DNA of 64,000 bases, from the NCBI RefSeq assembly GCF_030124145.1, contig NZ_JASKMS010000033.1:33437-97436 (forward strand), given 5' to 3'. The position numbers and the translations under genes were made by a program. Below the pieces are notes generated by a model. The model searched no databases. It had not been told where the DNA came from and saw nothing but the letters and a program-made list of their open reading frames with translations. This stretch comes from Streptomyces sp. 378. GTDB lineage: Bacteria; Actinomycetota; Actinomycetes; Streptomycetales; Streptomycetaceae. Shown here piece after piece: positions 28,167 through 37,572 of this stretch (positions are counted from its first letter, which is position 1; every line of letters begins with the position of its first letter).

Positions 28167-31070
28167 TCACCGCCGCTTGCGGCCGAAACGGCGCCTGCTT
28201 TTGCCGAGCTTTCGGCCCGTCAGTTGTTGGGCCTCATATGTCCTGCCCATCGCCGTCAGCGCAGCAGCGAGACTCCGGGTGACACGCGCAGTGCCGGGGT
28301 GCTTCTCGCCGAGGACGCGAGGGCAGCGAGCATGTACGTCCTTCAGGAGCTCAACGGCCTCCGAGTTACGACGGAGATCGCGCAGGGTTTTGGCGAGGTT
28401 ACTGGCAGAGAGGAGGGTATTGGGGTGGTCCTCCCCCAAAATACGGCGACGACGAGCGAGAACGTCCTCCTGCATCCGCCGAGCCTCCACGTGCTCCCCC
28501 ATGGCGTTCAAGGTGGTGGCGAGGTTGCTGACGGAGGAGAGGGTGTTGGGGTGGTCCTCCCCCAAAACACGACGGCAACGAGCGAGAACGTCCTCCTGCA
28601 TCCGCCGAGCCCCCACGTGCTCCCCCATGGCGTTCAAGGTGGTGGCGAGGTTGCTGACAGAGGCGAGGGTGTGAGGGTGGTCCTCCCCCAAAACACGACG
28701 ACGACGAAAAACGACATCTTCCTGCATCGCCCGAGCCTCCGCGCATTTCCCCAATTCGCGCAGGGAGTTGCCGAGATTGTTGGCGGAGGTGAGAGTGCTG
28801 GGGTGGTCCTCCCCCAAAATACGGCGACGACGAGCGAGAACGTCCTCCTGCATCCGCCGAGCCTCCGCGTACTCCTCCAATGCGCTCAGGGTGGTGGTGA
28901 GGTTGCTGGCGGATTGGAGGGTGTCAGGATGGTCCTCACCCAAGACCCGGCGACAACGTGCGAGGGCGTCGTCCTGCATCGCCCGAGCCTCCGCGTACTC
29001 TCCCAAATCGTCCAACATGTTGGCGAGGTTCATGGCGGATTCGAGGGTGCCGGGGTGGTCCTCCCCCAAAACATGGCGACGACGAGCAAGGACCTCCTCC
29101 TGCATCCGCCGAGCCTCCGCGTAATCCCCCATGGCATGCAAGGTGTTGGCAAGGTTGTTGGCGGATTGAAGGGTGTCAGGATGGTCCTCCCCCAAAATAC
29201 GGCGACGACGAGCAACAAGGTCCTCAATGACTGAGCGGGCTTTGGCGTAGTCGCCAAGGTCAGCGCTGGCATGTCCCACACGCTGTGCGCAGGTGAGCAC
29301 GTCAGGGTGATCTGGCCCCAATGCGTTAATCCACACCTGATGCAGCGTCGCACTAAGGTCATAGGCGACGCGTGGTTGACCGCTGCTGAGGAGAAAATGG
29401 ACAGCCTTGGAAAGCGTTGGACGCATTTCGGGTCGGTCGATAACCGCAGTGGAAACGTGGGGAATGGTGAGGTGGGCAGTAAGGGATGCCCACACCGACC
29501 ATTCAGCTGGGGATTGTGGGTCGCCCGGGTTTGCTGCCATGAGGACGGCAATGACGTCGTCGCCAATCGCTACAGCCAGATCAGAGCTGGTCTCCGTGCG
29601 GACGATGGCCTGAGTCAGTCGATGGATTTGGCAGGCGTTGACGTCAGTGCGGGCCAGTCCAAAGCGGCTGAGGGGCTGAAGGGCGCTGCGTAGCCACATC
29701 GGGTCGTCTGGATCACCGGGAATGCTGGTCAGTCGGGAGCGGGCTGTCTCCAGCCAGGCGGTGGGAATGGGTTCGGGGCCGAGGAACGCTCCGAGGCGGA
29801 GCAGAGCAGTGGCATCGGGGTGGCCGTCGTCCATGAGGCGGGTGACGGCGATGTTAACTGTCGCAGCCAGCGGCGCGGGGTAGTCGCGAACATCGCTCTC
29901 CTGAAGGAGGCGGGCGGTGTTGGTGGTCAGGAGTTGACGATAGCGGTCCACGGTCATGCCGCTGCGCAAAACTCCCGCAGCTTGGGCGAGCGCAAGGGGC
30001 AGGTCGCCGAGGTCCTGCGCGAGGAGGTCGGCCTGTTCCGTGGCGATTGTCGGGATACGAGCCTGAACGTAGGCCAGGGAGTCGGCGCGGGTAAACACAC
30101 CCAGGTCACTCTGGTGAGCAATCCCATGCCAGTCTGGGTCGCGTGAGGTGATCAGAACGTGGCCGGTCCCCTCTGGGAGCCAAGGCTCGATCTGATCAGG
30201 CTTTTCAGCGTTGTCTAGGATGAGAAGCCATCGGTGCCGCGCCCGCAGATACTGGAGAAGAGCACGTGCATTCGCTTCGGTACCGGCGTCGGATTTGGCG
30301 ATGCCGAGGCGTTCGGCGAGTTCGGTGTAGCGGACGGGTAACTGGTCGGCTTGTTCGGCATCAACCCACCACACGAGGTCGTACTGGCTGGCGAAGCGGT
30401 GGGCATACTCCAAAGCAATCTGGGTCTTACCAATGCCGCCCATGCCGTGCAGTGCCTGGACCACTGCCTGGCGTCCGCTGAGCAATCCGGCACGAAGCTG
30501 AATCATTTCAGCCTCGCGACCGAAGAAGTCTGGATTACGGCGGCGGACGTTCCATACCTTGGGCAGACCGACACTGCTAGGTAGCCGGGGGCGCTGTGGG
30601 TCGGATTCTGTATCTGAGTCAGCCAAGGCAGCGCCAGGAAAGGCGACCGGACCAGCAGGGGGAACCGGTCCATGAACCGCTTCGAGCAGGGAAGCAGTAG
30701 CGGCAGATTCGTCCAGCCCGTGGAGGTCCGTACGCAGCCTCCCAGCCAGGAGGGCTGGGATGTCGTCGTCGGCCAGAGGCTCGATCACCACCGGAACGAG
30801 CCGCCCCCGCTTGGCCACGGTGGCCGACCACTCTTCTTGGGTCCACCGTCCGGCGGCGAAGTAGTTCTTGGAGAACAGGGCCACCATCGCGTCGGCCCTG
30901 ACAAGAGCAACGTTCATCTTCTGGACGAAGTCGTCCCCAGTGCGCCAGTCCCACCTGTCCAGCTCAACCTCATGCCCCGCCCGCTTGAGCTGCCAGCCCA
31001 CCCACTCCGCCCAGACACGGTCCGGGCCCGCATAGCTGACGAAGAACCGCTGCGCGGTGTCGGTCACCAT
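28167..31070 (-). CDS. TIR / NB-ARC / TPR (NLR-like) protein
   Basis: 967 aa. An N-terminal TIR domain (residues 7-135; RFFVSYAGPDRVWAEWVGWQ, with Glu79/Glu80 in GRWTQEEW where TIR NADases keep the catalytic Glu) is followed by an NB-ARC ATPase (Walker A GMGGIGKT at 209-216, then EYAHRFASQYDLVWWVDAEQ) and about nine 42-residue TPR_10 repeats, many carrying LGEDHP. This is the prokaryotic counterpart of TIR-NLR immune receptors. The same architecture also occurs as FxsT of FxSxx-COOH peptide systems, but no FxSxx peptide gene is nearby. Expected role: phage sensing by TPRs, oligomerisation, then NAD+ depletion by TIR. GGATGGGGGG precedes the ATG. Position in the AICE cargo favours defence. Confidence 0.85.
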   Translation of the reverse strand: MVTDTAQRFFVSYAGPDRVWAEWVGWQLKRAGHEVELDRWDWRTGDDFVQKMNVALVRADAMVALFSKNYFAAGRWTQEEWSATVAKRGRLVPVVIEPLADDDIPALLAGRLRTDLHGLDESAATASLLEAVHGPVPPAGPVAFPGAALADSDTESDPQRPRLPSSVGLPKVWNVRRRNPDFFGREAEMIQLRAGLLSGRQAVVQALHGMGGIGKTQIALEYAHRFASQYDLVWWVDAEQADQLPVRYTELAERLGIAKSDAGTEANARALLQYLRARHRWLLILDNAEKPDQIEPWLPEGTGHVLITSRDPDWHGIAHQSDLGVFTRADSLAYVQARIPTIATEQADLLAQDLGDLPLALAQAAGVLRSGMTVDRYRQLLTTNTARLLQESDVRDYPAPLAATVNIAVTRLMDDGHPDATALLRLGAFLGPEPIPTAWLETARSRLTSIPGDPDDPMWLRSALQPLSRFGLARTDVNACQIHRLTQAIVRTETSSDLAVAIGDDVIAVLMAANPGDPQSPAEWSVWASLTAHLTIPHVSTAVIDRPEMRPTLSKAVHFLLSSGQPRVAYDLSATLHQVWINALGPDHPDVLTCAQRVGHASADLGDYAKARSVIEDLVARRRRILGEDHPDTLQSANNLANTLHAMGDYAEARRMQEEVLARRRHVLGEDHPGTLESAMNLANMLDDLGEYAEARAMQDDALARCRRVLGEDHPDTLQSASNLTTTLSALEEYAEARRMQEDVLARRRRILGEDHPSTLTSANNLGNSLRELGKCAEARAMQEDVVFRRRRVLGEDHPHTLASVSNLATTLNAMGEHVGARRMQEDVLARCRRVLGEDHPNTLSSVSNLATTLNAMGEHVEARRMQEDVLARRRRILGEDHPNTLLSASNLAKTLRDLRRNSEAVELLKDVHARCPRVLGEKHPGTARVTRSLAAALTAMGRTYEAQQLTGRKLGKSRRRFGRKRR

Positions 31071-31179
31071 TGACCCCCCATCCTCTGATAATTGTCACGT
31101 TAACCGACAGCCATGATCTCGCGTATAGCCTGGTAGCAGGCGAAGAACACCGAGATCGGTGATAGGAAGAGGGAGTGAA

Positions 31180-31713
31180 GTGGCCCAGGCGCCAAGGAAC
31201 GTTGAAGTCAGGTTGAAGCTGCCGATGCTCGAGATCGCCGGCAGCTGGGAGCCGAACGACGCGGAGCGGCGAGCTGCCTGGGAGCTGTATGTAGAGCTGA
31301 TCACCCGAGTGTCTGTGGTGCCACTGCGGGAGGACGAGGGTCTGCTGCGAGAGGCGCTGACGAGCTTGCACTCGCTGTTCGGCACCAGTCGCGAGATCCT
31401 GCGCCGTCACGGGCCGCAAGTCGCCGAACCGAAACGGAACGGCGAGTACAACTTCGGGTACCTGGCGGTGGCTACGCTCAACTACGGTGTACGCCCGCTC
31501 CTAGCCGCCTGGCACCCTGCGTTGGAGGATTGGGAGAGCCGCCGCCCTGCGGACCGCTCCCGCCGCGACCATGAGCGTGCCTGGCCCCAGTCAGCTCAGC
31601 TGCGAACTGCCTTGGACGACACCCGTCGCATCCTTGCTGCGTACGCCGACCTCCTCGCCACCGCCTGCGGCGTACCCAACCTCCTCGGCGCCTATCCCAA
31701 CCCCCGCTCCTGA
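31180..31713 (+). CDS. Unknown protein divergent from the TIR-NLR gene
   Basis: 177 aa from GTG at 31180, with GGAAGAGGGAG just upstream. Not recognised. It looks all-alpha and soluble: an N-terminal beta piece (RNVEVRLKLPMLEIAGSWEP) leads to long helices (AWELYVELITRVSVVPLRED, then EGLLREALTSLHSLFGTSRE) and a C-terminal ILAAYADLLATACGVPNLLG. There is no nucleotide-binding or catalytic motif. It shares a 109-base promoter region with the TIR-NLR gene and is probably its functional partner or regulator; that is inference. Confidence 0.7.
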   Translation: MAQAPRNVEVRLKLPMLEIAGSWEPNDAERRAAWELYVELITRVSVVPLREDEGLLREALTSLHSLFGTSREILRRHGPQVAEPKRNGEYNFGYLAVATLNYGVRPLLAAWHPALEDWESRRPADRSRRDHERAWPQSAQLRTALDDTRRILAAYADLLATACGVPNLLGAYPNPRS

Positions 31714-31786
31714 CGCACCACGAGGCGGGAGGAGGGCGTTCCTCGTGATCGCGAGTGAACATGGCACCCGTCGCCCTGGCTCGGCT

Positions 31787-31845
31787 CGGCAGCAGATTTA
31801 CAGCGGGCTCCGCCCATCACCTGCGGCCTGCAGTGTTGCGTGCAG
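31787..31845. repeat. Cassette-border repeat copy 1
   Basis: It contains CAGATTTACAGCGGGCTCCG and ACCTGCGGCC, matching copies at 39327 and 41291. It lies in the 428-base gap between the TIR-NLR partner gene and the Z1 operon; the rest of that gap shows no gene. An 11-bp piece (CAGATTTACAG) is identical to part of the att core. Confidence 0.7.
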
Positions 31846-32141
31846 TTGAGGTTGTCGGGGGACGCCTGGGGAACGTCCACTCATCGAGCGAGCGCAGCAG
31901 GCCGTCTGCGGACCTTACTGCAGTGAATGAGGTGGGTTCTCGACCTTCCGCTCCGGCTCAGTCAGCTCTGTCGCCATGACAGTCGTGTGGCAGTCACAAG
32001 TCCATGCGTCCTCGGCCCGGACGGACGCCACGGCTCATGGAACGCACCGACCCGGGCGCCGTCCTGTTCGGGAAACACCCCGAGTGCCTGGAGTGCCCCA
32101 AGTGCACCTGCGTGTCAGTAGGTTGCCCTAAAGTCGGGTCC

Positions 32142-34724
32142 GTGGATGACTTCTTCGACGTCTTTGCAGCTCAGGCTCAGCGCAATGGTCTGGAGCAGAC
32201 GGTGCTCAAGTTCCAGAAGCGGTTCGACCCGGACGAGATCGAGGGCTACGTCCGGGAGTTCCAAAGGCGTGCGGAATCGGTCCGGGTGGGTTACCCGCCG
32301 AAGATCCTTGCCGCGCCAGGGATGAAGCCCTGGTATCCGGGGCCGTTGGCGGATGATCCCTATTGGGTGCCGTACGCCGAGTTCCTGCGACAGGACGGCT
32401 GGCCCACGGATCGCCTGGAGGTGCTGGACGAGGCCTCCTCGAAGATCATCGCGTACACCAACGACCCCTCGCACGCGACGTTCTTGACGAAGGGCCTGGT
32501 CGTCGGGCACGTGCAGTCGGGCAAGACGACGAACTACACGGCGGTGATCGCGAAGGCGGCCGACGTGGGGTACCGGTTGATCATCGTGCTGTCCGGCATT
32601 CACAACGGGTTGCGCCGGCAGACCCAGGAGCGGTTGGCCGAGCAACTGTTGGCCCGCAAGGACGACGGGTGGTTCACCCTGACGTCCGCAGAGGCGGACT
32701 TCGAGGAGCAGAACTCCAAGGCGGCCGCGTATCTGCATCAAAGCGGCACCGGGGTGACCCTGTGCGTGGTGAAGAAAAACCACAAACGGCTGCAGCGGTT
32801 GATCGAGTGGCTCAGGCCTGCGGTCAAGGCCGGGACGTTCGCCGACCTGCCGGTGCTGATCATCGACGACGAGGCCGACCAGGCGAGCGTGGACACCCCC
32901 ATCATCAATCCGCAGATCCGCCAGTTGCTCGACCTGTTCGACAAGCGGACCTACCTGGGCTACACCGCCACCCCCTTCGCCAACGTCCTCATCGACCCCT
33001 CGGCCGGTGATCTGTACCCGGAGACGTTCATCCTCAGCCTGCCCCAGCCAGACGGGTACTTCGGCGCCGAGAAGATCTTCGGCCGGGAGGCGGTCGAGGG
33101 CGAGGCGACGGGCAGTGATCTCGACGGCCACGACATGATCCGCATCGTTCCCACTGCCACGGTCGACCGGCTGCGGCCGCGCCGGCGGGCAGACACCGCC
33201 GGCTTCGTCCCGACCATGACCGACGAACTGACCGCGGCGGTGCACTACTTCTGGCTGGCGACCGCAGCCCGCCGCTGCCGCGGGGACCACGAGCACTCCA
33301 CCATGCTCGTGCATCCCAGCATGCAGACGGTGGTGCACGAGGCCTACCGGGAGCCACTGGAGCGGATGCGCCAGGCCATGGTCCGCGCCCTGGAGCAGGA
33401 CGACGAGGATGTGGTGGGAGGGTTGCGCCAGCAGTGGGAGGAGGAGAGCCGCAAGGTTCCCGCCGCTCAGTTCGGCAATCGTTTCGTCCCCTTCGACGAA
33501 CTGCGCGAGCACCTACCCGGCATCGTGGCGCAGACCGATGTGGTCCTCGACAACCACCGCAGCCGCGACCGGTTGGACTACTCCGGGCCCGAGCCGGTGG
33601 TGGCGATTGCGGTGGGTGGCAACACCCTCTCGCGGGGCTTGACGCTCGAGGGGCTGGTGGTGAGCTTCTTCGTCCGTTCGGCCCGCACCTACGACACGCT
33701 GCTGCAGATGGGCCGCTGGTTCGGGTTCCGTCCCGGCTACGAGGACCTGCCCCGGATCTGGATGACGCAGCAGCTCAAGGAGTACTTCCGGCATCTGGCG
33801 ACGGTCGAGCACGAAATTCGCCTGGACATCAGGCGTTATGAGGAGGACGACATCCCGCCCGGCGAGGTGGGGGTGCGCATCCGCACGCACCCGGTGCTGA
33901 ACGTGACGGCGAAGATGGGGCGGGCCCGGACGGCATACGCCTCCTACGGCGGTCGCCGGGTGCAGACCCGTTACTTCCCCGAGGACGAGCGGGAGTGGCT
34001 GGCCGGCAACCTGCGCGCGGCTCGCACCCTGGTCGGCGACGCGCTCCGCGACGGCGCGGCGCTGGACGACCGCGGCTCCGGGGAGGTGCTTTTGCGTGAC
34101 GTGGACGTGCGTCACGTCCTGCACTTCCTGGATAGCTATCGGGTGCACGAAGACTCGCCGGACCTCGAGCCGCGTCTGATCCGCGCCTACATTGAGACCG
34201 AGAACCGGCGTTCGCCGCAGAGCCTGCTCAGTTGGACCGTCGCCGTCATGGGCGGCCCCGCCGCGGACGCCCGGCACGTGGTGGAGCTCGACGAGCGGGT
34301 GCGGGTCGGCACCATCAACCGGTCCAAGTTGAAGGACAGCGGCGGTGTGAAGGCCGACATTAAGACGCTGATGACGAAGGAGCACCGGGTCGTCGACATG
34401 GACGTGCCCGCGGCCGAGGCACGGCGCCGGTCCGAGGCGGGCCTCGTGGCGCTGCGCAACGACCACCCGGACTTCCAGGATCGGGGTCTGCTCCTGCTGT
34501 ATCCGATCGCCAAGGACTCCCCGCCCGACGAGGCCAACCGGGACACCCGTCGGCCGCTTCAGGCCGTCGAGCACGTCGTCGGCGCCGCCTTCGTCTTCCC
34601 CGGCAACTCCAAGGACACGGTCCCCAACCGGTACGTGCAGGTGGGCGTCGATCACCAGGCGGTCGATGACGCGGAGTACGACGACCAGGCCAACGCCCTC
34701 GACGACGAGGCGGACGACGCATGA
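32142..34724 (+). CDS. Z1-domain helicase-like NTPase (Mza-like operon gene 1)
   Basis: 860 aa from GTG at 32142. Motifs of a superfamily-2-like NTPase with a Z1 domain: Walker A GHVQSGKT near residue 122, Walker B VLIIDDEADQAS near 240, GYTATPFANV near 273, GGNTLSRGLTLEG near 490, and the arginine-finger motif LQMGRWFGFRPGY near 522. Z1 proteins occur in Mza and related anti-phage systems. The start is uncertain: TAAAGT 7 bases before the GTG suggests a leaderless transcript, while an in-frame ATG at 32038 would add a Cys-rich lead (HPECLECPKCTC). ATGA overlap with the next gene shows translational coupling. It probably drives a nuclease along DNA. Confidence 0.85.
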   Translation: MDDFFDVFAAQAQRNGLEQTVLKFQKRFDPDEIEGYVREFQRRAESVRVGYPPKILAAPGMKPWYPGPLADDPYWVPYAEFLRQDGWPTDRLEVLDEASSKIIAYTNDPSHATFLTKGLVVGHVQSGKTTNYTAVIAKAADVGYRLIIVLSGIHNGLRRQTQERLAEQLLARKDDGWFTLTSAEADFEEQNSKAAAYLHQSGTGVTLCVVKKNHKRLQRLIEWLRPAVKAGTFADLPVLIIDDEADQASVDTPIINPQIRQLLDLFDKRTYLGYTATPFANVLIDPSAGDLYPETFILSLPQPDGYFGAEKIFGREAVEGEATGSDLDGHDMIRIVPTATVDRLRPRRRADTAGFVPTMTDELTAAVHYFWLATAARRCRGDHEHSTMLVHPSMQTVVHEAYREPLERMRQAMVRALEQDDEDVVGGLRQQWEEESRKVPAAQFGNRFVPFDELREHLPGIVAQTDVVLDNHRSRDRLDYSGPEPVVAIAVGGNTLSRGLTLEGLVVSFFVRSARTYDTLLQMGRWFGFRPGYEDLPRIWMTQQLKEYFRHLATVEHEIRLDIRRYEEDDIPPGEVGVRIRTHPVLNVTAKMGRARTAYASYGGRRVQTRYFPEDEREWLAGNLRAARTLVGDALRDGAALDDRGSGEVLLRDVDVRHVLHFLDSYRVHEDSPDLEPRLIRAYIETENRRSPQSLLSWTVAVMGGPAADARHVVELDERVRVGTINRSKLKDSGGVKADIKTLMTKEHRVVDMDVPAAEARRRSEAGLVALRNDHPDFQDRGLLLLYPIAKDSPPDEANRDTRRPLQAVEHVVGAAFVFPGNSKDTVPNRYVQVGVDHQAVDDAEYDDQANALDDEADDA

Positions 34725-35737
34725 GCGGCGCGGACACCGACTGGCGGCGCGAGCTGCGGTTCACCTGGCCGGTGGTGGGGGCGAGGCGGATAGCCGGCGA
34801 GCACATGACGATGGCGCCGATCGGCCTGGCCGTGACGGCGGGCGAGGTGCAGGTGGGGCTGGACGCCCGGGGGGATCGCCATCTGCTGCTGCCCGTCGCC
34901 CGCCCGGAGGAGGTACACGAGGACCTGCGCTCGGCCCACGTGCGGCTCAAGCGGGACAGTCTGCGGGTCGAGGGCCGGGTGCAGCACTACGCGGACCTGG
35001 TGTGCCACCGCACGGACCTGGGCGACCTCTTCGACGACGTGGTCAGCGAGGTCCTGCAGCGCCTGGCCGAGGACGGCGGCGCTCCCGCGCAGACCTGCCG
35101 GCAGACCCTGGACGCCTGGCGGGAGATGTTCCAGGGCCGCGGAGGGCGGCTGGCGACCTCCGAACAGCGCGGTTTGTTCGGAGAGTTGACCGTGCTGGAG
35201 CACGTCCTGCACGGCGATGCGTTCCTGCGGCCCACCCAGATCTGGACCGGGCCCGACCGGCTGCCCCACGACTTCCGCCTGCCCGGCACCTGGGATGTGG
35301 AGGTCAAGACGCTGGGTCGGGGCGGCTCCACCGTGGAGATCCACGGTCTGGACCAGCTGGCCCTTCCGCCCGGCGGCCGGTTGACGCTGGTCCTGGTCCG
35401 CCTGGTCGAGGACGCGTCCGGCACGTCGCTGCCCGAGCTCGCCGAGCGTGTGGTTGCCGCGGCCGCCGACTCCCGCGGCGTGATCGAGCAGTTGGCCAAG
35501 GCCGGATACAGCACGGCGGACGCGGATCTGTACGCCGGCGCGCGCTACGGCCAGCCTCAGCTGCTCGGGCTCGCCGTCGATGCCGGCTTCCCCGCCCTGA
35601 CACCGGCCGACCTGCGCGGCCCCCTGGCGCCCGGCATCGACGCCGTCCACTACACCCTGGACGTGGCTGACCGACTGCCCGACGCCTTCGACCACGAACA
35701 GGTCGTGGCCCGGCTCGAGGGACGGTCGACGCCATGA
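34721..35737 (+). CDS. PD-(D/E)XK motif protein, DUF4420 family (operon gene 2)
   Basis: A 338-aa predicted nuclease. The core reads RGLFGELTVLEHVL (Glu154), then PHDFRLPGTWDVEVKTLGR with the catalytic pattern D192, E194-V-K196. This matches the DUF4420 branch of the PD-(D/E)XK superfamily, whose members sit in restriction-like and defence operons. ATGA overlaps join it to the Z1 gene upstream and the GHKL ATPase downstream. It is the only obvious nuclease in the operon and so the likely effector that cuts target DNA. Catalytic residues look intact. Confidence 0.82.
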   Translation: MSGADTDWRRELRFTWPVVGARRIAGEHMTMAPIGLAVTAGEVQVGLDARGDRHLLLPVARPEEVHEDLRSAHVRLKRDSLRVEGRVQHYADLVCHRTDLGDLFDDVVSEVLQRLAEDGGAPAQTCRQTLDAWREMFQGRGGRLATSEQRGLFGELTVLEHVLHGDAFLRPTQIWTGPDRLPHDFRLPGTWDVEVKTLGRGGSTVEIHGLDQLALPPGGRLTLVLVRLVEDASGTSLPELAERVVAAAADSRGVIEQLAKAGYSTADADLYAGARYGQPQLLGLAVDAGFPALTPADLRGPLAPGIDAVHYTLDVADRLPDAFDHEQVVARLEGRSTP

Positions 35738-37572
35738 ATGCTCCCGTGTGGTGGGCCCAGCCTTCCGCCCCTGAGGGTGCCTCCGACGCGGAGGGCATCC
35801 GCAAACAGCTCGGCCGCCCCGACCTGGATCCCCTGCAGGTCCTGGTGCGGGAGGCCGCGCAAAACACGTGGGACGCCCGCCTGGGCGCCGGGGAGGTCGG
35901 TTTCGATCTAGCGCTCGCCCGACCGGGCAAGACCGGTCTAGCGCCCTGGATCGATGCCCTGTTGCCGGTGTTCGGCGACGACACGTCGCTGGGCCTGGCA
36001 GCAGTGCTGCACGACCCCGACACCGTGCTGCTGACCGTCAGCGACCGCGGCACCGGCGGTCTGGGCGGCCCACTGCGGGGCGACCGCGTGTACCACGGCA
36101 GTACAGACTTCGTGGGACTGGTCCGCGACATCGGCCGCACCAACCGCCGCGCGCACAGCGGAGGGACATACGGATTCGGCAAGGGCGTGCTGTTCACCAC
36201 CAGCGCGGCCGGCACCGTCCTGGTGCGCACCAGATGCCGGTGGCAGGACCGCGTCCAGACCCGCCTGATCGCCGCCGCGCTGGGAACGGGCTTCGACCAC
36301 GCCGAGCGCCGTTACACCGGCCGCCACTGGTGGGGACGCATCGCCGTGGACAACATCCCCGACCCGCTGCTGGACGAAGACGCCGACGCCGTCGCCGACG
36401 CCCTGGGCCTGCCGGAACGCGCTGGCGACGAACTGGGCACCGACATCGTGATCGTGGGTGCCCGGCTCGGCTCGAGCGCCCCCGTGGAGGCTGACGAACC
36501 CGAGCGCCCCCGCACGATGGAGGAAGCCGCCCAATTCCTCGGCTCCGCCATGCTCTGGGAACTGTGGCCCGTGATGATCAACAACGCCCCGGGCGCCCCG
36601 CGCATGCGCTGCCGCATCAGCGTCGATGGCCGGCCGCTGGACCTGCCCGACCCGGACCGGGTCCCCCGGCTGCAACCGTTCATCCGCGCCCATCGAAGCG
36701 CCCACACCGACGGGCGTCACGTGCGCAGCAGGAATCCCGCCGTCGACCTCGGCCGCTTCGCCCTCGAGGCGTTCATGACACCGGTGCGCCCTCACTGGAC
36801 GGACGTAGCCGCCCCATCCGAGGGGCCCATGCACCACTGCGCCCTGATGCGGCAGGCGGGCCTCGTGGTGCACTACCGACCGGGCCCCCAACTCCCCGAC
36901 ACCGACGTCTCCTACGGCGCGGTCTTCCGCACCGCGGTGGGCGTGGACGACGCCTTCGCTGCCGCCGAACCGCCCACCCACGACGCCTGGGTGCCCAAGA
37001 ACATGCCCGACCCAGACGCCAGGAAGCTGGTGCGCTCGGCGCTGCGCACGATCGACAACCGCATGCGCGAGTACGCCCTCGCCGAACCCGAACGGGTGTC
37101 GGCCGCAGGCCCCCAACCGCCGTTGGGCGCCCTGTCCCACCGCTTCGCTTCCCTGGTGCCCACCGGCAGCGGCCAGGGCGCCGACCATCCGCCCCCCGCC
37201 CCAGGGCGGCCAGGGGGCGGGGGAACGGGCAGTCTACTGCGCACCCTCACCCCGCCCCGACTCGTCGAGATCGACGGCGCCTTCTACGTCATCACCGACA
37301 TCACCGTCTCCTCGGCCGCCGCACCCATCCGCGTCCTGGCGATGGCTTCAGTGGCCCTGGACCACGGCAGCGAGAACGATCCACCGGCCGGCGCGATCGG
37401 CCCGGAGGTGGTCGGCTTCCGCAGCCCCGACGCGGCGGAGATGCGCGAGGGCGACGTTCTGACCCTCACCGCTGCCGACCGACGCGACTGGGTCGTGATG
37501 GTGCGCCCCGTCGCGGGCGCTGCCACGCGAGTCCGCGTCAGCGCCCACCTCGTGCAGGAAGGCGCCCGCTGA
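35734..37572 (+). CDS. GHKL (MutL/Hsp90-like) ATPase (operon gene 3)
   Basis: 612 aa. All three GHKL motifs are visible: the N box LVREAAQNTWDAR (residues 36-48, with E and N), G1 VSDRGTGGL (DxGxG near 102) and G2 HSGGTYGFGKG near 142. After the ATPase half come a beta-rich middle and a C-terminal GGGGTGSLLRTLTPPRLVEI segment joining a second beta domain. MutL-type ATPases accompany Z1 proteins in Mza defence systems. It overlaps both neighbours by ATGA or similar. It probably acts as an ATP-gated clamp or sensor that licenses the Z1/nuclease pair; that is inference. Confidence 0.85.
   Translation: MNAPVWWAQPSAPEGASDAEGIRKQLGRPDLDPLQVLVREAAQNTWDARLGAGEVGFDLALARPGKTGLAPWIDALLPVFGDDTSLGLAAVLHDPDTVLLTVSDRGTGGLGGPLRGDRVYHGSTDFVGLVRDIGRTNRRAHSGGTYGFGKGVLFTTSAAGTVLVRTRCRWQDRVQTRLIAAALGTGFDHAERRYTGRHWWGRIAVDNIPDPLLDEDADAVADALGLPERAGDELGTDIVIVGARLGSSAPVEADEPERPRTMEEAAQFLGSAMLWELWPVMINNAPGAPRMRCRISVDGRPLDLPDPDRVPRLQPFIRAHRSAHTDGRHVRSRNPAVDLGRFALEAFMTPVRPHWTDVAAPSEGPMHHCALMRQAGLVVHYRPGPQLPDTDVSYGAVFRTAVGVDDAFAAAEPPTHDAWVPKNMPDPDARKLVRSALRTIDNRMREYALAEPERVSAAGPQPPLGALSHRFASLVPTGSGQGADHPPPAPGRPGGGGTGSLLRTLTPPRLVEIDGAFYVITDITVSSAAAPIRVLAMASVALDHGSENDPPAGAIGPEVVGFRSPDAAEMREGDVLTLTAADRRDWVVMVRPVAGAATRVRVSAHLVQEGAR

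Noticed and set aside
28210..29310. CRISPR-like periodicity (126 bp)
   Set aside because: The period is three times 42 codons and is explained by TPR repeats inside one continuous open frame.
28167..31070. Component of an FxSxx-COOH peptide system (FxsT)
   Set aside because: The domain layout fits, but no short peptide ending FxSxx and no FxsB/FxsC-like gene is present near it; the defence cargo context is a better fit.
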